Origin: Azoarcus sp. KH32C
Lineage (GTDB): Bacteria; Pseudomonadota; Gammaproteobacteria; Burkholderiales; Rhodocyclaceae
Assembly: GCF_000349945.1 (NCBI RefSeq)
Contig: NC_020516.1
Coordinates: 1,302,001 to 1,366,000 of the forward strand
DNA: 64,000 nt
Direction: 5' to 3'
The notes under the pieces are model-generated. The model saw nothing but the letters and a program-made list of their open reading frames with translations. It ran no database searches and had not been told where the DNA came from. The position numbers were made by a program, and so were the translations under genes. Positions 1-8,268 of this stretch are shown piece after piece. Each line of letters opens with the position of its first letter. Position 1 is the stretch's first letter.

Positions 1-1249
1 TGGGATCGAAGCGCTTGAGGAACCCGGCAATGGTGCTGGCCTCTTGTCCGGTGGCTTCCCTGATGCGGCGTGCCGCCCGTCCGGACAGCGCCATGGCGAA
101 GATCGGCCAGCCCGCCGCACGGCAGACGGCGAACCAGCCCTTGAGCACCGTCGTCTTGCCGGTGCCTGCGCCGCCGGTGATGACGGTGACCGGGTTGGCG
201 TTGGCAACCTTCAGCGCATCGAGCTGACTGGATTCCAGCGTGAGGCCGCTTTCACGCTGATAGTCGTCAAGAACTCGCGCAAGCTCACCCCGGCTCAGCA
301 ACGCCTCGGGGCGGGCCGCGCGTTCCGCAATCGCCTGGGCCGTCCCGTACTCCATGACAAAAGGACCGAGGGCATGCAGCTGGCCACTGCGGTGCAAGAA
401 GGCACCGGCGGCATCCCCATGCTGGAGCGCCCGAGCGATCAATACGGAGTCGCAGCCAGCGCCTAGTAAGCGCCCCAGCCGCTCCCCAAACTGCGTTTGG
501 GATATGCAGGTATGGCCCGCGTCAAAGGCCCCGTATAGGGCCTCCTCGACGGCTCCGGCGAGGCGGCGCGGATCGTCCTCGGCGAGCCCGAAGGTGTGGC
601 GGGCGAGTGTGTCAGTGGTTTTCCAGTCGGCAGCGAAACTGATCAGGCGGTAAGGGTCTTCCTCGATCTTTTCTGCTGCTCGGCTGCCAAAGTATTCCAG
701 CACCTTGCGCCCCAAGGCCACCGTGAAGCCCCGGTTTTGCAGCCATTGCAGGGTGAAGGTGTCGCCCCAACGCCGCCAGGCATCTGCGAGTTGCGCGGCC
801 ATTTCTGCGGGCAGGACCTCCGCGAGTCGATTCACGGCCCCCGCATCCAGGAGGGCATAGAGGTCCTCGCCAAAGCGATCCCACAGACGACGGGCTTTGA
901 CGAAGCCAATCCCCTTAAAGGCATCGCATTCGGCCAGCAGCGTCACGAGGTGCTCGCCTGATGGCCGCAGCAGTTCCATCGTTTCGGGCACGATGGTTGA
1001 CTCGATCAGCCGGTAGCCGTTCACGACAATGGCGTTGTTTTCTGCGACGCCGGTAATCCGCCACAACTGGCCGGCCTCGACGCTTCCCTGAAGCAGAAAG
1101 TGAGGCGCCTTGACGACCACATGTGCCTTGGCATCGATGCGATTTCCGTTGTCGTCAATCTCCACGCCCGTGAAGATCGCGCCACCCCGTCCCAGCGGGT
1201 TCTGGCTACGGATCGTGCCCACGCGCAGCGTGCGACTGGGCGCGCTCAC
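1..1249 (-). CDS. RecD2-like ATP-dependent DNA helicase, C-terminus beyond window
   Basis: An open frame of about 416 codons runs off the left edge of the window. The GTG start overlaps the stop of the upstream gene in a GTGA junction, so the two are translationally coupled. The N-terminal part looks like an OB-type region. A helix-hairpin-helix-like segment (FKGIGFVKARRLWDRFG, residues about 110-130) follows. A Walker A motif GGAGTGKTT lies near residues 359-367, with a motif Ia-like ALSGRAARRI after it. This order matches RecD2/TraA-type superfamily 1B 5'-3' helicases, which unwind DNA without RecBC. The motor domain is incomplete here. Pairing with a VPA1267-family gene suggests a mobile-element function rather than housekeeping repair; that role is inferred. 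Confidence 0.8.
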   Translation of the reverse strand, partial: MSAPSRTLRVGTIRSQNPLGRGGAIFTGVEIDDNGNRIDAKAHVVVKAPHFLLQGSVEAGQLWRITGVAENNAIVVNGYRLIESTIVPETMELLRPSGEHLVTLLAECDAFKGIGFVKARRLWDRFGEDLYALLDAGAVNRLAEVLPAEMAAQLADAWRRWGDTFTLQWLQNRGFTVALGRKVLEYFGSRAAEKIEEDPYRLISFAADWKTTDTLARHTFGLAEDDPRRLAGAVEEALYGAFDAGHTCISQTQFGERLGRLLGAGCDSVLIARALQHGDAAGAFLHRSGQLHALGPFVMEYGTAQAIAERAARPEALLSRGELARVLDDYQRESGLTLESSQLDALKVANANPVTVITGGAGTGKTTVLKGWFAVCRAAGWPIFAMALSGRAARRIREATGQEASTIAGFLKRFDP

Positions 1250-1695
1250 CGGGGCAATCTCCCTGCACGCGACAACACTTCGTCCATCACGCGGTAGTGG
1301 TCAAGCTGGCTGCGCAGCTCCATCAACTCCGCCTTGAGTGCGGCGTTCTCCGCTTCAAGGCGCTTCAAGCGCGCCTTGTCGACGGCGGCGCGAGGGTTGG
1401 TGGATTCGGCTGCGGCGGCCACCGTTGTCTCGCCCTCGCCTATCACCTGCGGCGGCAGGACGCCTCGCTCGCGCAGGCCGGCTTCGAGTTTTTTCAGCGA
1501 ATCCCTGACGCGGGGGTTCTGCAACAACACGCTCTTGGCGAAGCCGCACTCGCAGGCAATCTCTTTTCGATTGAGCTGGCCGCGCAAGACTAGCTCCCGA
1601 TAGTCGCTGTCGGTCTTGCTGGCGACCCATGAGAGGAAGGCGGTGAGGTTTTGGTCAGCCTTTTGTTGGCCGGAGAGATTGTTGACTGGAGTCAT
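1246..1695 (-). CDS. VPA1267-family protein of mobile elements
   Basis: The 149-residue protein has a conserved N-terminal block (LSGQQKADQN, then RGQLNRKEIA and NPRVRDSLKKLE, ending ERGVLPP) that I recognise as the VPA1267 family. Members are commonly found beside tyrosine recombinases in genomic islands. The NRKEIA..CGF segment could be a helix-turn-helix. Residues about 105-145 form a heptad-like coiled coil rich in Leu, Glu and Ala, so the protein probably dimerises. No catalytic motif is visible. It is the first gene of an operon with the RecD2-like helicase. The recombinase partner is not in the window and may lie further left. Family assignment is fairly sure; molecular function is unknown. 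Confidence 0.72.
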   Translation of the reverse strand: MTPVNNLSGQQKADQNLTAFLSWVASKTDSDYRELVLRGQLNRKEIACECGFAKSVLLQNPRVRDSLKKLEAGLRERGVLPPQVIGEGETTVAAAAESTNPRAAVDKARLKRLEAENAALKAELMELRSQLDHYRVMDEVLSRAGRLPR

Positions 1696-1696
1696 A

Positions 1697-1733
1697 ATAG
1701 TATTTACATTACTCCATACTATCTAAATGTCAA
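1697..1733 (-). promoter_or_regulatory. Promoter with palindromic operator for the VPA1267/helicase operon
   Basis: On the minus strand a perfect -35 TTGACA (1728-1733) is followed after 16 bases by a weak -10 TAATGT (1706-1711). Transcription would start near 1699, about four bases before the ATG at 1695, so the message may be leaderless. A perfect 7-bp inverted repeat (1697-1703 and 1716-1722, 12-base spacer) spans the -10 region and probable start site. It is placed like an operator for a repressor. Confidence 0.5.
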
Positions 1734-1736
1734 ACC

Positions 1737-1774
1737 AAAAAAATGCCGCCTCGGTAGCCCGAAGCGGCATTTTT
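1737..1774 (-). terminator. Rho-independent terminator after folE2
   Basis: The arms AATGCCGC and GCGGCATT pair through an interrupted stem extending to TCGG/CCGA around a four-base loop. The hairpin is flanked by an A run (1737-1743) and a T run (1770-1774). Read on the minus strand it ends in seven T residues, so it can terminate folE2. It marks the boundary between the core gene and the accessory operon. Confidence 0.8.
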
Positions 1775-1852
1775 GGGGTCAATTATGACTTGTCAGGCAC
1801 TCCATATAACAATTGCTCCCGTTTTTGTTGGCGCTTGCTTACGCGAGGCGGC

Positions 1853-2662
1853 TTAGCCTTCGATGCGCTTGTCGCGTTCGATGAGCGCGTAGGCCGAGTG
1901 GTTGTGGATCGATTCGAAGTTTTCCGATTCCACGACATACCGATCGATGCGCGCTTCGGCGTTGAGCAGGCCCGCGACGTCGCGCACCATGTCCTCGACG
2001 AACTTGGGGTTCTCGTAGGCGCGCTCGGTGACGAACTTCTCGTCGGTGCGCTTGAGCAGGCCATAGAGCTCGCAGGAGGCCTGGCTTTCGACCAACTGCA
2101 CGAGCTCCTCGATCCACAGAAAATTGTTGGTCTGCGCCGTGACGGTGACGTGCGAGCGCTGGTTGTGCGCGCCGTAGGCCGAGATCTTCTTCGAGCAGGG
2201 GCACAGGCTCGTCACCGGCACCACGACCTTCATGTTGAAGACGTACTCGTTGCCTTCGCGCAGTTCGGCGGTGAAGGTCACCTCGTAGTCCATCAGGCTC
2301 TGCACGCCCGAGATCGGCGCCGTCTTGTTGATGAAGTACGGAAAGCTCATCTCGATGAGTCCGGTCTCGGCCTCGAGACGCTTGACCATCTCGCGCAGCA
2401 TCGGCTCGATCGACTCGACCGAGATTTCGCGCTCGTTGCCGTTGAGGATCTCGATGAAGCGCGACATGTGGGTCCCCTTGAAATTGTGGGGAAGCCCGAC
2501 GTACATACTGAACGTCGCGATCGTGTGCTGCACGCCGCCGCTCTTGTCGCTGACACGGATCGGGTGGCGAATGTCCTTGATGCCGACCTTGTTGATGGCG
2601 AGCTGGCGGCTGTCCCGGGAGTTCTGGACATCGGGGATGGCTTGGGTCTCGTGGGGGATCAT
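1853..2662 (-). CDS. folE2: GTP cyclohydrolase FolE2 (type IB)
   Basis: The 269-residue protein converts GTP to 7,8-dihydroneopterin triphosphate, the first step of folate (and queuosine) synthesis, in the cytosol. The motif VTSLCPCSK places the conserved catalytic/metal-binding cysteine at residue 154. His166 (GAHNQRS), Glu224 and His254 are in positions expected for the other metal ligands. FolE2 is the metal-promiscuous alternative to zinc-dependent FolE and in many bacteria is induced under zinc limitation; I saw no clear Zur box. It is monocistronic and is followed by a strong terminator at 1737-1774. Confidence 0.95.
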   Translation of the reverse strand: MIPHETQAIPDVQNSRDSRQLAINKVGIKDIRHPIRVSDKSGGVQHTIATFSMYVGLPHNFKGTHMSRFIEILNGNEREISVESIEPMLREMVKRLEAETGLIEMSFPYFINKTAPISGVQSLMDYEVTFTAELREGNEYVFNMKVVVPVTSLCPCSKKISAYGAHNQRSHVTVTAQTNNFLWIEELVQLVESQASCELYGLLKRTDEKFVTERAYENPKFVEDMVRDVAGLLNAEARIDRYVVESENFESIHNHSAYALIERDKRIEG

Positions 2663-2720
2663 CTTGTCTGTTCTCTGGTTTGTTGCAGCCTGCTCAGCGT
2701 ATCATTCCCGACAATCTTGC

Positions 2721-4583
2721 TCAACTATTGTAGGTATAGGTGCGTTCAATTGCGGCGACGATGCCTGCGGTGTGCAGGCCGACCTGTTCGTGCAACTGGG
2801 TCTGGTCACCATGGTCGACGAAGTGGTCCGGCAGGCCGAGGCGTAGCACGCGAGGCCGCTGCGGGAGGCTTTCGACGAGACGCGCCACCTCCGATCCGGC
2901 GCCGCCGATCACGGCGTTTTCCTCGATCGTGACGAGGAGGTCGTGCGACATCGCGAGTTCTTCAATCAGTTCGGCGTCGAGCGGTTTGACGAAGCGCATG
3001 TTTGCGACCGTCGCGTCGAGTTGCTCCGCAGCCTGCAGCGCGTTGCCGAGCAGGCTGCCGAAAACGAGCAGCGCGGTTTTCTTGCCTCGACGCCGGATTT
3101 CTCCCTTGCCGATCGGCAGTTCGCTCATCGCCGTTTCCGGTGTTACACCGAGACCGCCGCCGCGCGGGTAGCGGACCGCGGTCGGGCCGTTGTGGCGATA
3201 TGCCGTGTAGAGCATCTGGCGGCATTCGTTTTCGTCGGACGGCGCCATCACGACGAGGTTCGGCACGCAGAGCAGGAAGGAGAGGTCGAACGCGCCATGG
3301 TGGGTTGCGCCGTCCGCGCCGACCAGGCCGGCACGGTCGATCGCGAAGAGCACCGGCAGGTTCTGCAGCGCGACGTCATGGATCAGCTGGTCGTAGGCGC
3401 GTTGCAGGAAGGTCGAGTAGATCGCTACGACCGGCCGGAAGCCTTCGCAGGCGAGGCCCGCGGCGAAAGTGACGGCGTGCTGCTCGGCGATGCCGACGTC
3501 GTGGTAGCGGTCGGGAAATTCCTGGGCGAAGCGCACCATGCCGGAGCCTTCGCGCATCGCCGGCGTGATGCCGACGAGCTTGTCGTCGCGCGCGGCCATG
3601 TCGCACAGCCAGTCGCCGAAGACCTGTGTGTAGGTCAGCTTGCCGCCGCCCTTGCCGGTCTGGATGCCGGCGGTGTGGTCGAACTTGGAGACGCCGTGGT
3701 AGAGGATCGGATCGGCTTCGGCGAGCTTGTAGCCCTGGCCCTTGCGCGTGATGACATGCAGGAAATGCGGGCCCTTGAGCCTGCTGAGGTTTTGCAGCGT
3801 CGGGATCAGCGCGTCGAGGTCATGGCCGTCGATGGGGCCGTAGTAATGGAAGCCGAACTCCTCGAAGAGCGTACCCGGCGTGATCAGGCCCTTGACGTGC
3901 TCCTCGACCTTGCGGGCGAAGTCGAGCATCGGCGGAGCGACACCCAGCACCTTTTCGCCGGCGCGGCGCGCGGCGTTGAAGGTGCTGCCGGACATCATGC
4001 GCGCGAGGATCTTGGTCAGTGCTCCCACTGGCGGCGAGATTGACATCTCGTTGTCGTTGAGGATCACCAGCAGGTTGGTGTCGCGCATGTCCCCGGCGTT
4101 GTTGAGCGCCTCGAAGGCCATGCCGGCCGACATCGCACCGTCGCCGATGACGGCGATCGAGCGCCGGTCTTCACCTCTGTCGCGGGCCGCGACGGCCATG
4201 CCGAGCGCGGCCGAGATCGAGGTCGACGAGTGCGCGGTGCCGAAGGTGTCGTACTCGCTTTCGCAGCGGCGCGGAAAGCCGGAGATGCCGCCGAAATGGC
4301 GCAGCCCGCTCATCGCGTCGCGGCGCCCGGTGAGGATCTTGTGGCCGTAGGTCTGGTGGCCGACGTCCCAGACGATGCGGTCCTCGGGCGTATTGAAGAT
4401 GTAGTGCAGGGCGATCGTCAGCTCGACCGTGCCGAGGTTCGACGACAGGTGGCCGCCGGTCTTCGAGACCGATTCGATCAGGAACTCGCGGAGCTCGGTC
4501 GCCAGGGCATGGAGTTCGCGGCGGTCGAGGCGGCGCAGGTCGGCGGGCGAGTCGATACGTTGCAGCAGGGGATACGCGGGCAT
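2721..4583 (-). CDS. dxs: 1-deoxy-D-xylulose-5-phosphate synthase
   Basis: The 620-residue thiamine-diphosphate enzyme condenses pyruvate and glyceraldehyde 3-phosphate in the first step of the MEP isoprenoid pathway. The thiamine-binding motif GDGAMSAGMAFEALNNAG and the catalytic-glutamate segment GIAEQHAVTFAAGLA are present. Length is typical. The start at 4583 (MPAYPLLQRID) was chosen because the open frame upstream runs over ispA. The gap to ispA is 23 bases, so xseB-ispA-dxs form one operon, an arrangement seen across proteobacteria. Confidence 0.96.
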   Translation of the reverse strand: MPAYPLLQRIDSPADLRRLDRRELHALATELREFLIESVSKTGGHLSSNLGTVELTIALHYIFNTPEDRIVWDVGHQTYGHKILTGRRDAMSGLRHFGGISGFPRRCESEYDTFGTAHSSTSISAALGMAVAARDRGEDRRSIAVIGDGAMSAGMAFEALNNAGDMRDTNLLVILNDNEMSISPPVGALTKILARMMSGSTFNAARRAGEKVLGVAPPMLDFARKVEEHVKGLITPGTLFEEFGFHYYGPIDGHDLDALIPTLQNLSRLKGPHFLHVITRKGQGYKLAEADPILYHGVSKFDHTAGIQTGKGGGKLTYTQVFGDWLCDMAARDDKLVGITPAMREGSGMVRFAQEFPDRYHDVGIAEQHAVTFAAGLACEGFRPVVAIYSTFLQRAYDQLIHDVALQNLPVLFAIDRAGLVGADGATHHGAFDLSFLLCVPNLVVMAPSDENECRQMLYTAYRHNGPTAVRYPRGGGLGVTPETAMSELPIGKGEIRRRGKKTALLVFGSLLGNALQAAEQLDATVANMRFVKPLDAELIEELAMSHDLLVTIEENAVIGGAGSEVARLVESLPQRPRVLRLGLPDHFVDHGDQTQLHEQVGLHTAGIVAAIERTYTYNS

Positions 4584-4606
4584 GGTGTCGTGCGGCGGGT
4601 CCGATT

Positions 4607-5503
4607 TCAGAAGCGGCGATGGACGATGAAGTTGGCGAGCTCCGCGAGCCTTACCGCGCCCGGGCCGAAGGAGGACAAGGCTTCCTGGGCGTTGGCGAGC
4701 AGGGACTCGGAGAGCGTGCGGGCTTCGGACATGCCGAGCAGTGTCACATAGGTCGGTTTGTTCTGGTCGGCGTCCTTGCCGGCGGTCTTGCCGAGCGTGG
4801 CCGTGTCGGCCTGGGCGTCGAGGATGTCGTCCACGACCTGAAAGAGGAGGCCGACGACCTTGCCATAGTGGTCGAGTGGCGCCAACTGCTCGGCCGGCAG
4901 CGCGTCGCCGCATTGGGCGCCGAGCAGGACCGAGGCGCGGATCAGCGCGCCGGTCTTGTGGATGTGCATGAATTCGAGCTCTTCGCGCGTGAGCTGCTTG
5001 CCTACGGCGCCGAGGTCGATCGCCTGGCCGCCCGCCATGCCCCGCGAGCCGGAGGCGCGGCCGAGCAAAGCGATCATTTCGAGTTGCACCGCGGGCGTTG
5101 CCGCGAGAGGCGTGTCTGCGAGAACCTGGAAGGCGAGGGCTTGCAAGGCATCGCCGACGAGCAGCGCCGTGGCTTCGTCGTATTCGACGTGCACGGTCGG
5201 CTTGCCGCGGCGCAGGACGTCGTCGTCCATGCAGGGCAGGTCGTCGTGGACGAGGGAATAGGCGTGGATCAGTTCGACGGCGCAGGCGATGCGGTCGAGC
5301 CGCGCAGGGTCGGCGCCGGCGAGCCGGCCCGCGGCGTGCACGAGTAGCGGGCGCACGCGCTTGCCGCCGCCGAGGACCGCATAGCGCATTGCCGCATGAA
5401 GCCGCTGCGGGGCGATGTTGTCGGCCGGCAGCACGTCGGCGAGTGCCGTTTCCGTGCGTTGCTGGATTTCTTCCATCCAGGCTGCGAAATTCTTTTCGCT
5501 CAC
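4607..5503 (-). CDS. ispA: Farnesyl diphosphate synthase
   Basis: The 298-residue polyprenyl synthetase adds isopentenyl diphosphate to dimethylallyl and geranyl diphosphate to make farnesyl diphosphate. GGGKRVRP (residues 46-52) binds substrate. The first Asp-rich motif is HDDLPCMDDD (residues 86-95) and the second is FQVVDDILDAQAD in the C-terminal third. Translation starts at a GTG that overlaps the xseB stop by four bases (GTGA). It sits between xseB and dxs, so precursor synthesis and chain elongation are co-expressed. Confidence 0.95.
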   Translation of the reverse strand: MSEKNFAAWMEEIQQRTETALADVLPADNIAPQRLHAAMRYAVLGGGKRVRPLLVHAAGRLAGADPARLDRIACAVELIHAYSLVHDDLPCMDDDVLRRGKPTVHVEYDEATALLVGDALQALAFQVLADTPLAATPAVQLEMIALLGRASGSRGMAGGQAIDLGAVGKQLTREELEFMHIHKTGALIRASVLLGAQCGDALPAEQLAPLDHYGKVVGLLFQVVDDILDAQADTATLGKTAGKDADQNKPTYVTLLGMSEARTLSESLLANAQEALSSFGPGAVRLAELANFIVHRRF

Positions 5504-5745
5504 TCGGGCTTCCTCCTGTCTTCCGGCGCGTTCTGTGGGACCAGCGTGTCGCCTTCGAGTTGCTGAACGCGTTGTTCGGCGGCCTGCAGGGTTTCCTGAC
5601 AGTACTTCAACAGGTTGGTGCCGCGCTGATAATGCTCGAGCGCCTGCTCTAGCGTGATGCTGCCGGTCTCCATCGCCTGTACGATGGATTCAAGTTCGGC
5701 GATGGCCGATTCGAAGGATGCCGGCGTGTTGGCCGTCTGTGCCAT
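5500..5745 (-). CDS. xseB: Exodeoxyribonuclease VII small subunit
   Basis: The 81-residue protein has the XseB pattern FESAIAELESIVQAMETGSITLEQALEHYQRG. Several XseB chains bind one XseA to form the nuclease that degrades single-stranded DNA. No xseA is in the window, as is usual. It is the first gene of xseB-ispA-dxs, with an ATG start at 5745. The 129 bases between it and the divergent Rieske gene must hold both promoters; I could not assign boxes with confidence. Confidence 0.93.
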   Translation of the reverse strand: MAQTANTPASFESAIAELESIVQAMETGSITLEQALEHYQRGTNLLKYCQETLQAAEQRVQQLEGDTLVPQNAPEDRRKPE

Positions 5746-5874
5746 GGCTCGAAACAGGACAGGTAAAAGGGAGGAAAGTAACCGATCGCGCTACTGGCGG
5801 TCAAACTACTTCTCGCATAGAATCGCCTGCTGATTTTTTTCCGAATTTCTTGATCTTTTCATGGGAGGTTCGGG

Positions 5875-6975
5875 GTGTCCGACCTTGAATCCAAGGCCAA
5901 ACTGTCCCCGGCGGTGTCTCAGTTGCCGGTGTCGACGTACTTCGACGAGCGTGTCTTCGAGCTTGAGAAGCGCCTGCTTTTCGACGCCGGTCCAGGGTAT
6001 GTCGGTCACGAACTGATGGTCCCGGAGGTCGGCAGTTATCGCTCGCTCGAGTGGCTGGATCATTCCAAACTCCTGTTTCGCACCGATGAAGGCGTCCATC
6101 GCCTGTCCAACATCTGCCGCCATCGTCAGGCCATCATGCTCGAAGGCGCGGGCAAAACCGAACACATCGTCTGCCCGATCCACCGCTGGACCTACGACCA
6201 GCAGGGGCAATTGCTCGGCGCGCCGCATTTTCCGCAAAACCCCTGCCTGAATCTCAAGCGCGATCCGCTGGAGAACTGGAACGGACTGCTCTTCGGAGGC
6301 CCGCGCAAGGCGGGGACGGATCTCGCTGGCATGAATGTCGCGTCGGAACTCGACTTTTCGGGCTTCAAGCTCGACCGTGTCGAAATCCACCAGTGCAATT
6401 ACAACTGGAAGACCTTCATCGAGGTGTACCTCGAGGATTACCACGTCGTGCCCTTCCATCCGGGGCTGGGGAATTTCGTCACCTGCGATGACCTGACCTG
6501 GCAGTTCGGAGAGTGGTACTCGGTGCAACGCGTAGGCATCACCTCGCTCGCGAAGCCCGGATCAGCGACCTATGGCAAGTGGCACCAGGCGGTGCTCGAT
6601 TACTACGGCGAGAAGAAGCCCGCCCACGGTGCGATCTGGCTCACCTACTACCCCAATGTCATGGTCGAGTGGTATCCACACGTGCTCGTCGTGAGCACGC
6701 TGATTCCGACCGACGTGAACAAGACGACCAACGTCGTCGAGTTCTACTACCCGGAAGACATCGTCGAGTTCGAACGCGAGTTCGTCGAGGCCGAACAGGC
6801 CGCGTACATGGAAACCGCGATCGAGGACGACGAGATCGGTGAGCGGATGGACCGCGGACGGCTGGCGCTGCTGAAGGAAGGCCGCAACGAGGTCGGCCCT
6901 TACCAGTCGCCGTACGAGGACGGGATGCAGCACTTCCACGAGTTCTATCGCCGCATCATGGGCGAGCACCTATGA
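5875..6975 (+). CDS. Solitary Rieske-type ring-hydroxylating oxygenase alpha subunit
   Basis: The 366-residue protein has a Rieske [2Fe-2S] site, Cys81-x-His83 and Cys100-x2-His103 (CRHR and CPIHRW). A mononuclear iron site EDYHVVPFH follows, with His190 and His195 as ligands, in a C-terminal SRPBCC domain. This is the aromatic-ring-hydroxylating dioxygenase alpha-subunit architecture. Translation starts at GTG 5875, preceded by GGGAGG. No beta subunit, ferredoxin or reductase gene is adjacent, so the electron donor must be encoded elsewhere. The substrate cannot be deduced. Its 3' end overlaps the convergent kinase gene by six bases. Confidence 0.85.
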   Translation: MSDLESKAKLSPAVSQLPVSTYFDERVFELEKRLLFDAGPGYVGHELMVPEVGSYRSLEWLDHSKLLFRTDEGVHRLSNICRHRQAIMLEGAGKTEHIVCPIHRWTYDQQGQLLGAPHFPQNPCLNLKRDPLENWNGLLFGGPRKAGTDLAGMNVASELDFSGFKLDRVEIHQCNYNWKTFIEVYLEDYHVVPFHPGLGNFVTCDDLTWQFGEWYSVQRVGITSLAKPGSATYGKWHQAVLDYYGEKKPAHGAIWLTYYPNVMVEWYPHVLVVSTLIPTDVNKTTNVVEFYYPEDIVEFEREFVEAEQAAYMETAIEDDEIGERMDRGRLALLKEGRNEVGPYQSPYEDGMQHFHEFYRRIMGEHL

Positions 6976-8187
6976 TGCGGGGCTGATCACCGGCAGGGTT
7001 ACGCGGAAGCGGCTGCCGGCGCCCGGCGTGCTTTCGACGTCGATTCGTCCGCCGTGCTCGGTGATGATGTCGAAGGCGGTCGTCAGTCCCAGGCCCGTTC
7101 CCTGGCCTACGGGGCGGGTCGTGAAGAAGGGTTCGAAGAGGCGCGGCAGGTGCTCCGGCGCAATGCCGCAACCGTCGTCGGCGACCTCGAACCAGACGCG
7201 CCCGGGGCCATCTTGCCCGGTCCGCAGCGTGATCTTTCCCCCGCCCTGAGGAAGCGCCTGGATGGCGTTGGCCAGCAGGGCGAGTGCAACCTGGTTGATC
7301 TGACCGGGGCGGCAGCGCACGGCCGGCAGTGCTGCGTATTCCTGCGCGATGGCGACGCCGGCGGCGAGATCAATCGTGGCCAAGCGAAGTGCGCTGGCCA
7401 GACACTCGTGGATGTCGACGGCGGCCCGGTCCGTTTGTCCCTCACGGCCGAATTCGCGCAGATCGGCAAGAATCTTGCCGACGCGGTCGAGGCCGCGGCG
7501 GCAATCGGCAAGCAGCGCCGGCGCATCGGTACGCAGGAAGTCGATATCGGCCGCATGTAATGCGCGCTGGAGCGGCGTGGTCAGTTCGGGCAGGGCTGCA
7601 CACGCGTCGGCGACTGCCAGCAGCTGTTCGAGGTAGTTCTCGAAAGTCTTCAGGTTGGATCGGACGAAGCCGACGGGATTGTTGATTTCGTGCGCCATGC
7701 CTGCGGCGAGCTGGCCGATGGCGGCGAGTCGCTCCGCCTGCTGGAGGTGGGATTCGATCGTCTTCTTCGAGGTGATGTCGGAGGCGATGCCGAAATAGCC
7801 GGCGAAGCGGCCCTGCTCGTCGAAACGCGGTTTGCCGCTGACGCGGAACCATAGCAGCCGGCCGTCAGGGCCCTTGCCCGGGTATTCGAAATTGCGGAAG
7901 GGCCTGTGCTCGGCGAGAAGGCGCTTGTGCGCTTCCCAATCGACGTTGCCGAGCCGTTCACGGCTCAGGGCCTCCCAGCGCGTCTTGCCGAGGCCGACAG
8001 CCTTGGGCACGCCGGTGATTTCCTCGAATTCTCGCGAGAAATAGGTGAAGCGAAACGCGGCGTCCTGCTCCCAATACCAGTCCGAGGACATCTCCGCGTA
8101 GTCGCGGTAACGCTGCGCATCCTCGATGAGCTGGTGCAGCGCGTTCGCGTCGATCTCTGCGGCGCTGTGCGGAATTCCGGATTCCAT
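6970..8187 (-). CDS. Soluble PAS-domain sensor histidine kinase
   Basis: The 405-residue protein has no membrane segment. A PAS/PAC domain covers about residues 25-145 (DWYWEQDAAFRFTYFS ... YFGIASDIT). The H-box is GMAHEINNPVGFVRSNL with phospho-acceptor His166. The N, G1 (DDGCGIA), F (FEPFFTT) and G2 (GQGTGLGLTT) boxes complete a HATPase domain. The HEINNPVG type of H-box is typical of NtrB/HPK4-like kinases. No response regulator is nearby, so it is an orphan and its signal and partner are unknown. Confidence 0.9.
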   Translation of the reverse strand: MESGIPHSAAEIDANALHQLIEDAQRYRDYAEMSSDWYWEQDAAFRFTYFSREFEEITGVPKAVGLGKTRWEALSRERLGNVDWEAHKRLLAEHRPFRNFEYPGKGPDGRLLWFRVSGKPRFDEQGRFAGYFGIASDITSKKTIESHLQQAERLAAIGQLAAGMAHEINNPVGFVRSNLKTFENYLEQLLAVADACAALPELTTPLQRALHAADIDFLRTDAPALLADCRRGLDRVGKILADLREFGREGQTDRAAVDIHECLASALRLATIDLAAGVAIAQEYAALPAVRCRPGQINQVALALLANAIQALPQGGGKITLRTGQDGPGRVWFEVADDGCGIAPEHLPRLFEPFFTTRPVGQGTGLGLTTAFDIITEHGGRIDVESTPGAGSRFRVTLPVISPAS

Positions 8188-8268
8188 GGCTGGATTCCTG
8201 ATTGGGATTTCTCCGTCGGCTCTCTGTCCTGGCTCTCGTCGGACAGTCGGAGTGCGGCGATGTTCTGC

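Noticed and set aside
2721..4913. A 730-codon version of dxs starting at 4913
   Set aside because: The extra 110 codons run over ispA in another frame; the family start is MPAYPLLQR at 4583.
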